Part shown: piece by piece, positions 16,901 through 25,582 of the stretch
How the letters are laid out: every line of letters begins with the position of its first letter
Numbering within the stretch: position 1 is the first letter of the stretch
DNA from: a virus
Virus record (IMG/VR): IMGVR_UViG_3300047491_001207
Span: 1-35,000 of that record
Length of the DNA stretch: 35,000 nt
Strand: one strand, 5' to 3'
Translations under genes and position numbers: made by a program
The notes under the pieces: model-generated
What the model was told of the DNA's origin: nothing
What the model saw: only the letters and a program-made list of their open reading frames with translations
Database searches by the model: none

Positions 16901-19900
16901 TACATTAAGTACATCCAATACTAACGATATTGCCCTCAATTCTAAATCATGTGGTGGAATTTATATTAAATCACAATCAGGCACTAGTAATTCAACAGTT
17001 AGTTTTGTTGGTTCTGTTGGGTTGCAAGTTGATTATGACGCTGTTAATGGTTTTGCATTATATGATAATAGGGTTGGTGCTAGTCGAACTGGTTTAGTGT
17101 ATGCTGATGATTATAGCTCAAATTATGTGAATCGTTCATTAGTAGATAAAGCTTATGTGGATAGTGTTGCGACTGGTTTAGATGTTAAGTCTGCAGCATT
17201 GGTTAGTACAACCACAAATATTACATTAAGTGGTTTAACTACTGTTGATGGCATAACGTTAACGACAGGCGATAGAATTTTAGTCAAAGACCAAATAAAT
17301 GGTGCTTTGAATGGTATATATAGTGCTAGTACTGGTACTTGGGGTCGTACTAGTGATTATGATTTTTCACCAAGTGGTGAAATTAGTAATGGTAACCTAA
17401 TCCCCGTAACAAGTGGTAATACAAATGGTAATAGTATTTGGATATTAACAACGCCTAACCCAATAGTGAGTGGAGATACATTAATTTTTTCTAAATTCTC
17501 ACAACAAGCAGGAATTATTGAGGGTAATGGTATTAATGTAACGACTGTTGGTACAAATAAACAAATTTCAGTAGAGTTGCCCCCAAGTGCATGTGGTTTA
17601 CAATTTAATGGTACTGGTTTAGAAGTTGATTACGATATTTTCCGTTTAGGTTTATGTTCTGCAACAGGTGGATATGTGGATATTAGAGCAACTAAAGGCG
17701 TTGCAAGTGGAAATGAGATTCCTGTGAAAATTAACACTGGTGGAACTAATTCATTATATGTAGATTCTTCATCTGTAATTACTTGCATTGGCAATCCTGT
17801 GTTATCTGCAAATAATGGATTGAATAAGATTGGCTGCAATGTACGCTTAGGTGGGACATTGACAGGTGCTACAACAATTAATGGTGGAACTAATGCTTTG
17901 ACATTCTGTTGTGTCTGTGCATTGGGAATTGGATATACTACAAGTGCAACAATTACAGATGCGAATGCAACACCAAGAGGGTTGGTATATGCTGGAAATT
18001 ATTCAGCAACATATTGTGACCGTTCGTTAGTCGATAAAGGATATGTTGATAGTTTGGTAACATCAGGCGTATTAGCTTGTAACGGTTTAAGTAAAGTGGG
18101 AAATACTGTTATTTTAGGCGGTGCATTAACCGGAAATACTTTTATTAGTTATGGTGCAAATAGGTTGTGTTTCATTGATGGCGGTACTTCATGCATGGAT
18201 ATTATTTCTGATTGTAGCCAAATTCATGTTCAAAACACTTCATTGTGTTTAAGAAGTTGTACATTAGGTTCTTGTGTTGGTACGGTTTGTCTTACAAATT
18301 CAGGTATTATATCTATTTCAAGTAATGCTACAAATTGTGGTGTTAGGGTAACATCACCATCGACTGGTGCTATTTATAGCGCAGATTATAGCGGTAATTT
18401 TATTAATGAATCATTAGTAACTAAAAGGTATGTTACTGGTATAACTAGCTCAATATGTAGTAATTATTTATGTAGTGCAAATAATGGTTTAACTAAGTCT
18501 GGAACTAATGTTCGTTTAGGTGGTGCATTAACAGGAAACACTGCAATTACTGGTGCATATACTTTAAGTATTTGTGGTGGCGCTAAATTAAATACTGCTT
18601 GCGGATATCAAATTAGTGGTAGTACCGTATTAAGAACAAGTCCTAATTCAATTAATAATATTTTGATTGGAGAGTCTGCAGGCAATAGTACGATGACTGG
18701 CACTAATAACTTTGTAGTAGGATGTCAAGCTCTTTTAAGTAACACAACTGGCTATAATAACATCGCTAATGGTTATTTAGCACTTAATAAAAACACAATC
18801 GGTTATAATAATATTGCCAACGGTAATGGTGTACTTTATGCTAACACAATTGGTTGTAATAATATTGCCAATGGTTATAATGCTCTTTACTGTAATATTT
18901 GTGGTAATGGAAATATTGTCAATGGTTATAGTGCACTTTTTAATAATACAACTGGTTGTGATAATATTGCTAATGGCTTTATAGCACTAGCTATGAATAT
19001 AAATGGTTCTAATAATATTGCCAATGGTTATTATGCTCTTTATAATAATACTACTGGTTCTAACAACATTGCTAGTGGCTGTCAAGCATTATATTGCAAT
19101 ACAACTGCCAACAATTTAATTGCAATTGGTATAAATGCTTTATATAATAACAAATGTATTAATGCTAGTTGTAATGGTCAATATAATATTGCTGTTGGTC
19201 ACGGCTCATTAAGTGGAAATACTTATGGCTGTGCAAATTATGCTTTTGGTTATGGTGCGTTAAGCGGGAATACATATGGTTGCTATAATATTGCAAATGG
19301 TTATCAAACACTTGCGAAAAATACAACAGGCAGTGACAATATTGCAATTGGGTATCAGAGTCTTTATTCGAATACCGGAGGTACTGCTAATATTGCAATC
19401 GGCTCATCTGCCTTAAAATCAAATACAAAGGGTTTAGATAATATTGCAATTGGTTGCATTTCATTGAATGCAAATACTTTGGGATGTTTTAATACTGCAA
19501 TAGGTGGTTATTCATTGAATGCAAATACTATCGGTAATTTTAATATTGCTGTGGGTAATTCTGCACTTATGTGCAATACGTGTGGTTGCAATAATACTGC
19601 ATATGGTTATTCTGCTCTTGGTCTTAATAGCTCAGGATGTAATAATCTTAGTTTTGGATTCAGCAGTAATTTAATGAATACTACGGGAAATAATAACATT
19701 GGATTGGGATATCGTGCAGGATATTCTAATTCTACTGGCTCAAATAATATATTTATCGGAACGTGTGCAGGTTATAATGAAACAGGTTCTGGTAAATTAT
19801 ACATTGCTACAGGTGCAACAAATCAATTAATATATGGTGATTTTGCCACTAAAGAAGTAACATTGCCTAAACTTAAAGTTTGTGAAACACCTGCCACTGG

Positions 19901-20615
19901 AAGTTTTAGCGATAATGTGTTGGTATGGAACTCAAGTGATAAATGTGTTAAGCAATATAATTTATCTTCATGTTTTTCAAACGCAATAACTGGTGCAACA
20001 AATGGTTTAACTATAACAGGACAAAAAATTAAATTAGGCGGTAGTCTAACTGGTAATACAGATATTTCAGGAGCATATACATTAGGATTTAATAATTCAA
20101 TTGTTAATGTTACCGGAAGTACTTCGGTAAATATTAGTAGTAGTGGTTCTGTTAATATTAATGGAACATCGAGTGTTGGTATTACTGGTTCGGTTAAATT
20201 ACTAACAACTCCATCAAATGGAGCATGTAGCGATTCTGCGTTAGTTTGGAATTCAAGTGATAATTGTATTAAAAAGGTCAGTGCAAATGGATTGTTTGGT
20301 ATATATTCAATAACTGGTGTTTCAACGAATGCTACTTTATCTGCTGATAATCAAGTAATATTTGTCGATACTACATCGGGTGTTGTAACAATTACATTAC
20401 CTACTGCAGCAACAATTACTAATGGTAAGGTCTATATGGTTAAAAATACTGCATGTGGTTTGATAAATAATGTTATCATTGATTCTGGATTAAATTCAAC
20501 AATCGATGGCTCAAGATGTGCATTGATTAATACTAATTATGGTGCGCTTCAATTAATACGAGCATGTACTGCAGGTTCTAATAGTGTTTGGTATACGTTA
20601 TCATTCAATAACTAA
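13953..20615 (+). CDS. Giant modular tail fibre (2220 residues), type-A anchor
   Basis: Residues 1-35 are the type-A anchor (F-x-Q-x-DGSLLTLSGDTQI). Next come a first YadA-head-like repeat block (about 143-303), several LGG-LTG-NT modules (ITGATNGLTKTGQNVKLGG), and a domain at about 770-890 (VVRVTNTTGSLIENGSAVYI...GYVTILGLVHDIDTSSW) common in fibres. The LVDKAYVDS...ITLSGLTTVDG domain follows at about 1062-1183. A second, very regular block at about 1570-1946 has a 17-residue period (NTTGCNNIANGYNALYC type). The end is a C-terminal beta tip (VDTTSGVVTITLP..., about 2117-2220) resembling the end of the gene at 10781. Cys occurs at preferred repeat positions. Expected to be trimeric and virion-exposed. 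Its size suggests a fibre of great length or several stacked receptor-binding units. Confidence 0.88.
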   Translation: MSIETKLNLTNDKFCQTDGSLLTLSGDTQISSVGTIKYETNQSSTYTSRSLTDAGYVTGLTKQLCTTANNGITKTDCNFHLGGALTGDTFISGNYSLNICGSAKLNSNNGYQINNNTVLNSPSNDYNSIFVGINAGATGNTGNNDIAIGAYTLRKLVFGAGGGHNVAIGSQNLCNSADGCNNVAIGTSVMSASCTGSYNIGIGSQSLTRNCGSYNIGLGVSSLLCNRTGECNIGIGLESLKLNFYGCQNIAIGNQTLCTNSCGNNNIAIGLGAGFSATGNSSVFIGKNAGYYETGSDKLYIGNSQTQSLIYGDFLNNFVTLPTLKLCSTPGIGTTSDNILVWNSSDKCVKIVSGGAVLTSAITGATNGLTKTGQNVKLGGILTGDTIIYGNSKSLSLGTCDCIINAFNVNSGSANIRPTGALTLYGATISINNFASYDCNYCCSFSKYSLVDKNYVTGTTISTANNGLTSNNRNIRLGGTITGDTCITYNNAKLAFCTEGGACNISLCNLGSEVKLSSRCAYMISTSVDSCQSNVGVKNGCVDIFSNISECGVQITAPTTGAVYIADYSSGFVNESLVSKRYVTGLTTTSGVQSANNGLTKSGTNVRLGGTLTGNTVIDGAYSLGFNNSIINLTGSSCVNLSGVVNLITTPAVGSTSDNILVWNSGDKSIKTVSGGAVLTSAITGATNGLSKTGQNVKLGGTLTGNTTIGGSSTLCITAPSISTDVQHLTFDSNPITPTAFGSLFYKNNSLNFNREFSGVTLQIGEETVVRVTNTTGSLIENGSAVYICGAVSGIPAIAKTIASSSSNAVNTLGLTTMGISDNNEGYVTILGLVHDIDTSSWSAGSRIYLSSTQAGCLTATAPSYPNEVIHIGYVTCQDVLGSILVAPVIETSYTSISTFTGYTASTAIVLNNKLDNCIFNNYTGATSSTLDYLLDVSSFAVTGATNGLSKSGVRDVCLGGTISNPVTICGASSVKIGDTNGITLSTSNTNDIALNSKSCGGIYIKSQSGTSNSTVSFVGSVGLQVDYDAVNGFALYDNRVGASRTGLVYADDYSSNYVNRSLVDKAYVDSVATGLDVKSAALVSTTTNITLSGLTTVDGITLTTGDRILVKDQINGALNGIYSASTGTWGRTSDYDFSPSGEISNGNLIPVTSGNTNGNSIWILTTPNPIVSGDTLIFSKFSQQAGIIEGNGINVTTVGTNKQISVELPPSACGLQFNGTGLEVDYDIFRLGLCSATGGYVDIRATKGVASGNEIPVKINTGGTNSLYVDSSSVITCIGNPVLSANNGLNKIGCNVRLGGTLTGATTINGGTNALTFCCVCALGIGYTTSATITDANATPRGLVYAGNYSATYCDRSLVDKGYVDSLVTSGVLACNGLSKVGNTVILGGALTGNTFISYGANRLCFIDGGTSCMDIISDCSQIHVQNTSLCLRSCTLGSCVGTVCLTNSGIISISSNATNCGVRVTSPSTGAIYSADYSGNFINESLVTKRYVTGITSSICSNYLCSANNGLTKSGTNVRLGGALTGNTAITGAYTLSICGGAKLNTACGYQISGSTVLRTSPNSINNILIGESAGNSTMTGTNNFVVGCQALLSNTTGYNNIANGYLALNKNTIGYNNIANGNGVLYANTIGCNNIANGYNALYCNICGNGNIVNGYSALFNNTTGCDNIANGFIALAMNINGSNNIANGYYALYNNTTGSNNIASGCQALYCNTTANNLIAIGINALYNNKCINASCNGQYNIAVGHGSLSGNTYGCANYAFGYGALSGNTYGCYNIANGYQTLAKNTTGSDNIAIGYQSLYSNTGGTANIAIGSSALKSNTKGLDNIAIGCISLNANTLGCFNTAIGGYSLNANTIGNFNIAVGNSALMCNTCGCNNTAYGYSALGLNSSGCNNLSFGFSSNLMNTTGNNNIGLGYRAGYSNSTGSNNIFIGTCAGYNETGSGKLYIATGATNQLIYGDFATKEVTLPKLKVCETPATGSFSDNVLVWNSSDKCVKQYNLSSCFSNAITGATNGLTITGQKIKLGGSLTGNTDISGAYTLGFNNSIVNVTGSTSVNISSSGSVNINGTSSVGITGSVKLLTTPSNGACSDSALVWNSSDNCIKKVSANGLFGIYSITGVSTNATLSADNQVIFVDTTSGVVTITLPTAATITNGKVYMVKNTACGLINNVIIDSGLNSTIDGSRCALINTNYGALQLIRACTAGSNSVWYTLSFNN
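14380..14860 (+). repeat. First 51-bp (17-residue) repeat block in the giant fibre
   Basis: Degenerate tandem units of the NNIAIGxxxLxxxxxGx type, about nine copies, read in frame. They are more diverged from each other than the block at 18660-19790. Confidence 0.65.
18660..19790 (+). repeat. Second, long 51-bp (17-residue) tandem repeat block
   Basis: About twenty units with core N-T-x-G-C-N-N-I-A-N-G-Y-x-A-L-x-x. One unit near 19110-19180 carries a longer insertion (NNKCINASCNGQY). The part around 19100-19290 is closely matched at DNA level by 26655-26830 in another fibre gene. Confidence 0.75.
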
Positions 20616-20634
20616 TCTGAAATAAAAATAATGA

Positions 20635-20666
20635 AAATGGAAATTGAAAGATTTCCATTTTTTTTT
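20635..20666 (+). terminator. Rho-independent terminator after the giant fibre gene
   Basis: AAATGGAAAT (20635-20644) pairs with ATTTCCATTT (20651-20660) around TGAAAG, followed by a T-run to 20666. Confidence 0.8.
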
Positions 20667-20697
20667 ATAATTATATGTGTTTTTTTGAGAAATCAAC

Positions 20698-20705
20698 TAT
20701 TTATA
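20698..20705 (+). promoter_or_regulatory. TATTTATA box upstream of the glycosyltransferase gene
   Basis: ACTATTTATAAA lies 32 nt after the terminator and 41 nt before the ATG at 20747, repeating the terminator-then-box layout of this locus. Confidence 0.4.
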
Positions 20706-20746
20706 AAAAAATATAAAAAATTATAACAAATAATAATAAATTTCAG

Positions 20747-21658
20747 ATGAAAAAAGATTCAACAATCCAACCTAGCGATAAATTTGTGATTTTACATACC
20801 GAGGGTGGACACGGTAAACAAATTATGGCAACTGCAGTATGTCGTGCAATAAAAAAAGCATATCCTGATAGAAAATTAATAGTTGTTACTGCTTGGGATG
20901 GACCTTTTTTTTACAATCCAGATGTTTGGCGTTTTTATACTTTTAATCAAATGCAATATTTCTTTGATGATTTTGTTAATGAAGATACTAAAATTTTTAG
21001 GCATGAAGTATATCATAGTGAAGACCATATCCTTCAAAGAAAACATTTAACTCAATCTTGGTGTGATATGTATGGCATTCCGTATGATGGCTATAAGCCA
21101 AAGATTTATTTAAACCCAAGAGAACTTGAAATAGCTAGGGATAAAATAAAACCAGATGGTAAGCCTATTATGTTGTTACAAACTCATGGTGGTTCGCCTA
21201 ATGGACAATATTCAAAAAAATCTTGGTTTAGAGATATGCCTGTTGAAATTGCCCAAAAATTAGTTAACTATTTTAATAAATCATATCGCATATTACATAT
21301 TAAAACTCCTGAACAACCAGAATTGCAGGGAGTTGAGATGCTAAATTTGCCGTTCAGAGAATTATATGCTGTGTTTCCTCTTTCAACCAAAAGATTATTT
21401 ATTGATAGTTTTGCACAACATGTTGCAGCAGCATTGGATTTGGAAAGTACTGTGGTTTGGATTGGTAATAAACCTGAAATATTTGGTTATTCTGAGCATA
21501 TTAATATACAGCCAAATGCTAATTATGTGAGGGAACTGAATAAGTTCAGTTATCTTGACCAATTTGATATTTCAGGTCAGATACAACAATTTCCTTATGA
21601 TACAATAAATTTGTTTGATATTAATAAAATTATTGAAGCAGTAAATAAACAAAAGTAA
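20747..21658 (+). CDS. GT9/heptosyltransferase-like (GT-B fold) glycosyltransferase
   Basis: 303 residues. The N-terminal segment (FVILHTEGGHGKQIMATAVCRAIKKAYPD, residues 12-40) has the form of the first Rossmann strand and helix of GT9 heptosyltransferases (G-x-G-D-x-x-x-ATP-LRALK-x-x-YP). The C-terminal half (PIMLLQTHGGS at about 140, then LILHIK...LNLPFRELYAVF...FIDSFAQHVAAALDLESTVVWIG at about 185-245) matches the nucleotide-sugar-binding domain, including the conserved Asp-Ser/Gly then AAALD helix. It would move a sugar from a nucleotide donor to a protein or glycan. It stands alone between its own box and terminator inside the fibre locus, so fibre or linker glycosylation is a reasonable inference. 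Modification of host surface glycan is an alternative. The acceptor and sugar cannot be read from sequence. Confidence 0.75.
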   Translation: MKKDSTIQPSDKFVILHTEGGHGKQIMATAVCRAIKKAYPDRKLIVVTAWDGPFFYNPDVWRFYTFNQMQYFFDDFVNEDTKIFRHEVYHSEDHILQRKHLTQSWCDMYGIPYDGYKPKIYLNPRELEIARDKIKPDGKPIMLLQTHGGSPNGQYSKKSWFRDMPVEIAQKLVNYFNKSYRILHIKTPEQPELQGVEMLNLPFRELYAVFPLSTKRLFIDSFAQHVAAALDLESTVVWIGNKPEIFGYSEHINIQPNANYVRELNKFSYLDQFDISGQIQQFPYDTINLFDINKIIEAVNKQK

Positions 21659-21667
21659 ATAAAATTA

Positions 21668-21693
21668 AATCCCATCATATTGATGGGATTTTT
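21668..21693 (+). terminator. Rho-independent terminator after the glycosyltransferase gene
   Basis: AATCCCATCA (21668-21677) pairs with TGATGGGATT (21681-21690) with a TAT loop, followed by T residues. Confidence 0.9.
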
Positions 21694-21717
21694 ATTTGAA
21701 AATAAGTTTGGTTTAAA

Positions 21718-21725
21718 GTATTTAT
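21718..21725 (+). promoter_or_regulatory. GTATTTAT box upstream of the S74 fibre gene
   Basis: AAAGTATTTATCT lies 25 nt after the terminator and 21 nt before the ATG at 21747, the same spacing as before 2148, 3086 and 25583. Confidence 0.45.
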
Positions 21726-21746
21726 CTCTAATAATGGTAATTTAGC

Positions 21747-23804
21747 ATGGCATACGATAATAGACCAAATTTAAATTGTAGACAATTCGACCAAAAGGGT
21801 AGTGATTATTTATTTTTAGCCGGACAAAACTGTATTTGTAGTGGTGGAACAATAAGTTCAGATAATGGATATCAAGTTTCAGGTATCACTGTATTTGATA
21901 CCGGGATGGTATCAAGTTCAATTCAAATTGGCTGTAATGCAATTTCATCTGGAATTGCTGCCACTGTTGTTGGTACAGGCGCACTCGCATCAGGATTAAC
22001 CTCAATTTCAATCGGGTGCAATAGTAAATCATGTGGTAATGGTAGTATTTCAATAGGAACAGTATCAAATGCACACGCTCTTTGTGGTATCTCAATCGGA
22101 TGTGGTGGTAATGCTTGTTGCGATTATTCAATAAGTATTGGTGCTAATTCAATTTCATATGGGTCTGGTGGTATTGCTGTTGGTAAGATAACTAAATCAT
22201 ATGAAAATAGTATTTCAATTGGAAATAATTCGTGTGCAACAAATATTAATGGGATTGCTATTGGCGAAAATAGTATAGCAATTAACAGTTCAAGTATTGC
22301 TATAGGTTATAATACCCTTGCATACTGTACTTGTTCACATGTCATTGGAAATTATATATGTAATAATATTAAAGATTCTCTGGGTTTAGGCTGGTATAGT
22401 GGTGCTACATATCAAACTCCTTCAATTTTATTTTCCGATACATTATCATATTTTTATGGAAAGGGTGATGCTAAAGTAGGGTTCGGAGTTTGTAACCCAA
22501 CTGCAAGGGTTGATATATATACCACTACAACATGTGGATTTAAATTGGTTGATGGTAATCAAGGTGCTGGAAGAATATTAACTAGTGATACTAATGGTTA
22601 TGGAAAATGGTGTGCTGTAAGTTTAGGTATTACGACAGCTAATAATGGTTTAAATGTTATTGGTAGTAATGTACGATTAGGCGGTGCATTAACTGGAAAC
22701 ACTTCTATTAGTGCAAATTATACTCTCACAATTGGCTCATGTGCAAAATTAAACACTGAATGTGGTTATCAAATTAGCGGTAATACAATACTATGCACAG
22801 CTAAAAGTGATATCACCAGTGTTTTTATGGGATATAATGCAGGCTCAAATTCAGTTAATTCATATAATATTGGAATTGGTTATAGTACGTTAAAATGCAA
22901 TCCCACTGGAAATAATAATATCGCTGCTGGTTTTAAAGCATTGTGTTGTAATACTTGTGGAAGTCATAATATTGCTTTTGGTAATTCCGCACTTCAGGTA
23001 AATACTAGTGGGTGCAATAATATTGCAATCGGTAGCTCTTCATTATATACCAATTCTGTTGGGTATAGTAATGTTGCTGTTGGTGGTGGTTCACTCCAAA
23101 GCAATACTGGTGGTACTCAAAATGTTGCTATTGGTGCATCGGCTTTAGTTCAAAATACCAAAGGTAATGACAATACTGCTGTTGGTGCACTTGCATTAAT
23201 GCTTAATACTTGTGGTTGTCACAATGTTGGTATTGGATATGAATCTGTATGGAAAAACACTACTGGTTGTGAAAATATTGGTATTGGATTATTTAGTTTA
23301 TCGTGTAGCCAAACTGGAAGTAAAAATGTTGCTGTTGGTATTTGTGCCGGATTTAGTAGTGTTGGTAGTAATAATGTTTATCTGGGAAATAGTGCAGGTT
23401 TTTATGAAACTGGCTCAAATAGACTACACATTGGTAATTGTTGGTGCTGTTCATTAATATATGGTGAGTTTGATAATAAAATGGTGAAAATTGATGGCAC
23501 ATTGTGTGCTAGTTCGAATATGTGTGCTACTAATTTTATTTTGACTTCCGATGAAAGATATAAAACAAATGTTTCATCAATTTCAATTGCCCCCGTAAAT
23601 ATTGACTATAAACAATTTGAAATGTGTGATGAACCCAATCAATTGAGATATGGTGTTTTAGCTCAAGAATTACATTTAGTAAATCCTGAATTAACTAGAA
23701 TTAATTCTTGTGGATACTTAAGTGTAGCATATATTGACTTATTAATTAAAGAAGTCGCATATTTAAAATATAAAATATCTGAATTAGAAAAGAAAATTCA
23801 ATAA
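21747..23804 (+). CDS. Tail fibre with C-terminal S74 intramolecular chaperone
   Basis: 685 residues. Type-A anchor at 1-35 (RPNLNCRQFDQ...LFLAGQNCI). YadA-head-like 14-residue-like repeats at about 50-195 (SISIGCNS, GGIAVGK, SISIGNNS). A linker with a LGG-LTG module follows, then 17-residue repeats at about 350-550. The end is a Peptidase_S74 domain (about 598-685): SDERYKTNV with the catalytic Ser-Lys pair (S601, K606), YGVLAQEL, GYLSVAYIDL, and a final coiled coil (IKEVAYLKYKISELEKKI). In this family the domain assembles the trimer and then cuts itself off before the Ser. Cleavage would release about 85 residues. The stop codon overlaps the next start (TAATG), implying translational coupling. 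Confidence 0.92.
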   Translation: MAYDNRPNLNCRQFDQKGSDYLFLAGQNCICSGGTISSDNGYQVSGITVFDTGMVSSSIQIGCNAISSGIAATVVGTGALASGLTSISIGCNSKSCGNGSISIGTVSNAHALCGISIGCGGNACCDYSISIGANSISYGSGGIAVGKITKSYENSISIGNNSCATNINGIAIGENSIAINSSSIAIGYNTLAYCTCSHVIGNYICNNIKDSLGLGWYSGATYQTPSILFSDTLSYFYGKGDAKVGFGVCNPTARVDIYTTTTCGFKLVDGNQGAGRILTSDTNGYGKWCAVSLGITTANNGLNVIGSNVRLGGALTGNTSISANYTLTIGSCAKLNTECGYQISGNTILCTAKSDITSVFMGYNAGSNSVNSYNIGIGYSTLKCNPTGNNNIAAGFKALCCNTCGSHNIAFGNSALQVNTSGCNNIAIGSSSLYTNSVGYSNVAVGGGSLQSNTGGTQNVAIGASALVQNTKGNDNTAVGALALMLNTCGCHNVGIGYESVWKNTTGCENIGIGLFSLSCSQTGSKNVAVGICAGFSSVGSNNVYLGNSAGFYETGSNRLHIGNCWCCSLIYGEFDNKMVKIDGTLCASSNMCATNFILTSDERYKTNVSSISIAPVNIDYKQFEMCDEPNQLRYGVLAQELHLVNPELTRINSCGYLSVAYIDLLIKEVAYLKYKISELEKKIQ

Positions 23805-25513
23805 TGGCTAGAGTTCCTGATACAAATACATTTTCGTTACAAGATGTTGTCAATGTTGTGAATCCGGCAACTGGTGATTTAATCAGTTGCAATAATAATT
23901 CAATAGCTGAATATTTTGATGCTAGATATAGTGGCGATAAAAATTCATTGTATAATTTCAGGAATTATGGTTTTGACCCTGTAAGCAGCACTAGTACTAC
24001 GACTACTACAAGTACCACTAGTACCAGTACGTCAACAACAACACTACAGCCGTTAGATTTTGCTATAAATAGTAGTTGTACGTATTATCCTGATACACTT
24101 ACTATTTCAACCAGTTCGTATGTTGGCGGTAGTGGCGTATATTATGCGGGTACTAGTATCTTTAATAGTGAATCTGAGGCATTATCCAATACTAATTGGA
24201 TATTAGTGAATGGATTTGGTGCAGGTATTACTCCTGCTAATGGTACATATTGGGCAGTTGTTAAAGATTCTGTTGGAAATATAAAAGCAAAAAGTGTTGT
24301 GGTTTCATGTTTTCCAGCACCTTCTACAAGTACAAGCACGACTACAAGTACAACTACGACAACGCAACCACCTACAGCACCGTTCATAAATTCGATTACG
24401 TTCCCCGCAAAAACATTTAATTCAGTTACTGTCGAATCAAATGTTTCATCTGATGGTGGTAGTCCTATTACCGAACGTGGAATTTGTTATAATTTAACTG
24501 GTAACCCAACAATTAATGATAATAAAGTTTTAATGAGTAATGTAGTTGGTTTACTTTCTGTAGATGTTACTGGATTAGCACCAAATACCGGATATTACTT
24601 CTGTGCATATGCAGTGAATAGTGTTGGAATAACATACTATTGCTATCCGTTTGAGATATATACTGATGCTATTGTGACAACAAGTACCAGTACTAGTACA
24701 ACTACGACAACACAAGCACCGACTACGACTAGTACTACTACTAGTACCACTAGTACTACTACAAGTACCACTAGTACTACCACTACGACTGAAAGCACAT
24801 TAATGTATCCTTGGTATCAAGTATTTGAAAGTATTAGCGGATATTGTGGCGAAGTACCATATACTTATACTATGCCGGGATTAGAGGCATCACAATATGC
24901 TTGTTATAGTTACAATACTTGTGGATATGATTCATTTGAAGGATTCAAATTTAGGGTGAAAAATTTAGTGGTTGGTGCTCAATTATATTCATATAGTTTT
25001 GAAGGTGTACCATATTCAAGCCCAACAAACTATGGTTATTATTTTATGACAGATTCAACAGGTGCTGTATCTTATATTATTAGTTTTACTAGTGATGGTA
25101 TAATTCAATCAATTACGACAAGTTGTCCTCAGCCAACAACTACGACCACAACTAGTACTACAACGACTACTGCAGCACCGAATGCTACTGCGAGGTTATG
25201 GACTGTAACAATTCCTACAAATGTTACAAGATTAAACGTTACTGTTCTATATACAAATAATTCAGGTGTTGATAAAAACATGAAGATTAGAGTAATGAAC
25301 AATACTCAAGGTAGTTCATGGGTTGAAGGTATTGTTCATAGTATTTTTAATGGCGATACAAATGTTTCTTATTTAGATGTACTAAACATGGGTGTTAGCA
25401 ATTTTGCTGGTGATTCGTTCAGTATTGAATTAAGTCTTGATGGCGGTAGCACTTGGACAGGTACGATTTATCATAGTAATCCATTAACATTGCCATATGA
25501 TGAAAGTGCATGA
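23804..25513 (+). CDS. Multi-domain virion adhesin with Ser/Thr mucin-like linkers
   Basis: 569 residues. Residues 1-57 form an N-terminal domain (TFSLQDVVNVVNP...GDLISCNNNSIAEYFDARY...LYNFRNYG), seen in Bacteroidota phage structural proteins and probably an anchor. Four Thr/Ser runs (about 61-83, 173-190, 291-330 and 442-456) separate four beta-rich domains. The domain at about 192-290 is fibronectin III-like (P-x-I-x-S...GLAPNTGYYFCAYAVNSVG). The others are unrecognised. The linkers resemble O-glycosylated spacers, and a GT9-like enzyme is two genes upstream. The gene is coupled to the S74 fibre by a one-base overlap and ends in TGA. A role in binding carbohydrate or cell surface is inferred. 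Confidence 0.78.
   Translation: MARVPDTNTFSLQDVVNVVNPATGDLISCNNNSIAEYFDARYSGDKNSLYNFRNYGFDPVSSTSTTTTTSTTSTSTSTTTLQPLDFAINSSCTYYPDTLTISTSSYVGGSGVYYAGTSIFNSESEALSNTNWILVNGFGAGITPANGTYWAVVKDSVGNIKAKSVVVSCFPAPSTSTSTTTSTTTTTQPPTAPFINSITFPAKTFNSVTVESNVSSDGGSPITERGICYNLTGNPTINDNKVLMSNVVGLLSVDVTGLAPNTGYYFCAYAVNSVGITYYCYPFEIYTDAIVTTSTSTSTTTTTQAPTTTSTTTSTTSTTTSTTSTTTTTESTLMYPWYQVFESISGYCGEVPYTYTMPGLEASQYACYSYNTCGYDSFEGFKFRVKNLVVGAQLYSYSFEGVPYSSPTNYGYYFMTDSTGAVSYIISFTSDGIIQSITTSCPQPTTTTTTSTTTTTAAPNATARLWTVTIPTNVTRLNVTVLYTNNSGVDKNMKIRVMNNTQGSSWVEGIVHSIFNGDTNVSYLDVLNMGVSNFAGDSFSIELSLDGGSTWTGTIYHSNPLTLPYDESA
23988..25175 (+). repeat. Ser/Thr-codon low-complexity repeats (four blocks)
   Basis: ACT/AGT/ACA/ACG codon runs at 23988-24050, 24322-24369, 24676-24790 and 25130-25172, with many ACTAGTAC-type copies. 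The repeated DNA offers sites for recombination or slippage that would change linker length. Confidence 0.8.
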
Positions 25514-25526
25514 TGAAATTGATTTG

Positions 25527-25555
25527 AATATCTGATGAATTAAATAAGATATTTT
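25527..25555 (+). terminator. Weak AT-rich hairpin before the next fibre unit
   Basis: AATATCT (25527-25533) pairs with AGATATT (25547-25553), with a few T residues after it. The GTATTTATAT box starts at the end of the hairpin. Termination strength is doubtful. Confidence 0.4.
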
Positions 25556-25565
25556 GTATTTATAT
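25556..25565 (+). promoter_or_regulatory. GTATTTATAT box upstream of the 25583 fibre gene
   Basis: TTTGTATTTATATAG lies 17 nt before the ATG at 25583, a full match to the box before 3086. Confidence 0.45.
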
Positions 25566-25582
25566 AGTAAACATAGTTAAGA

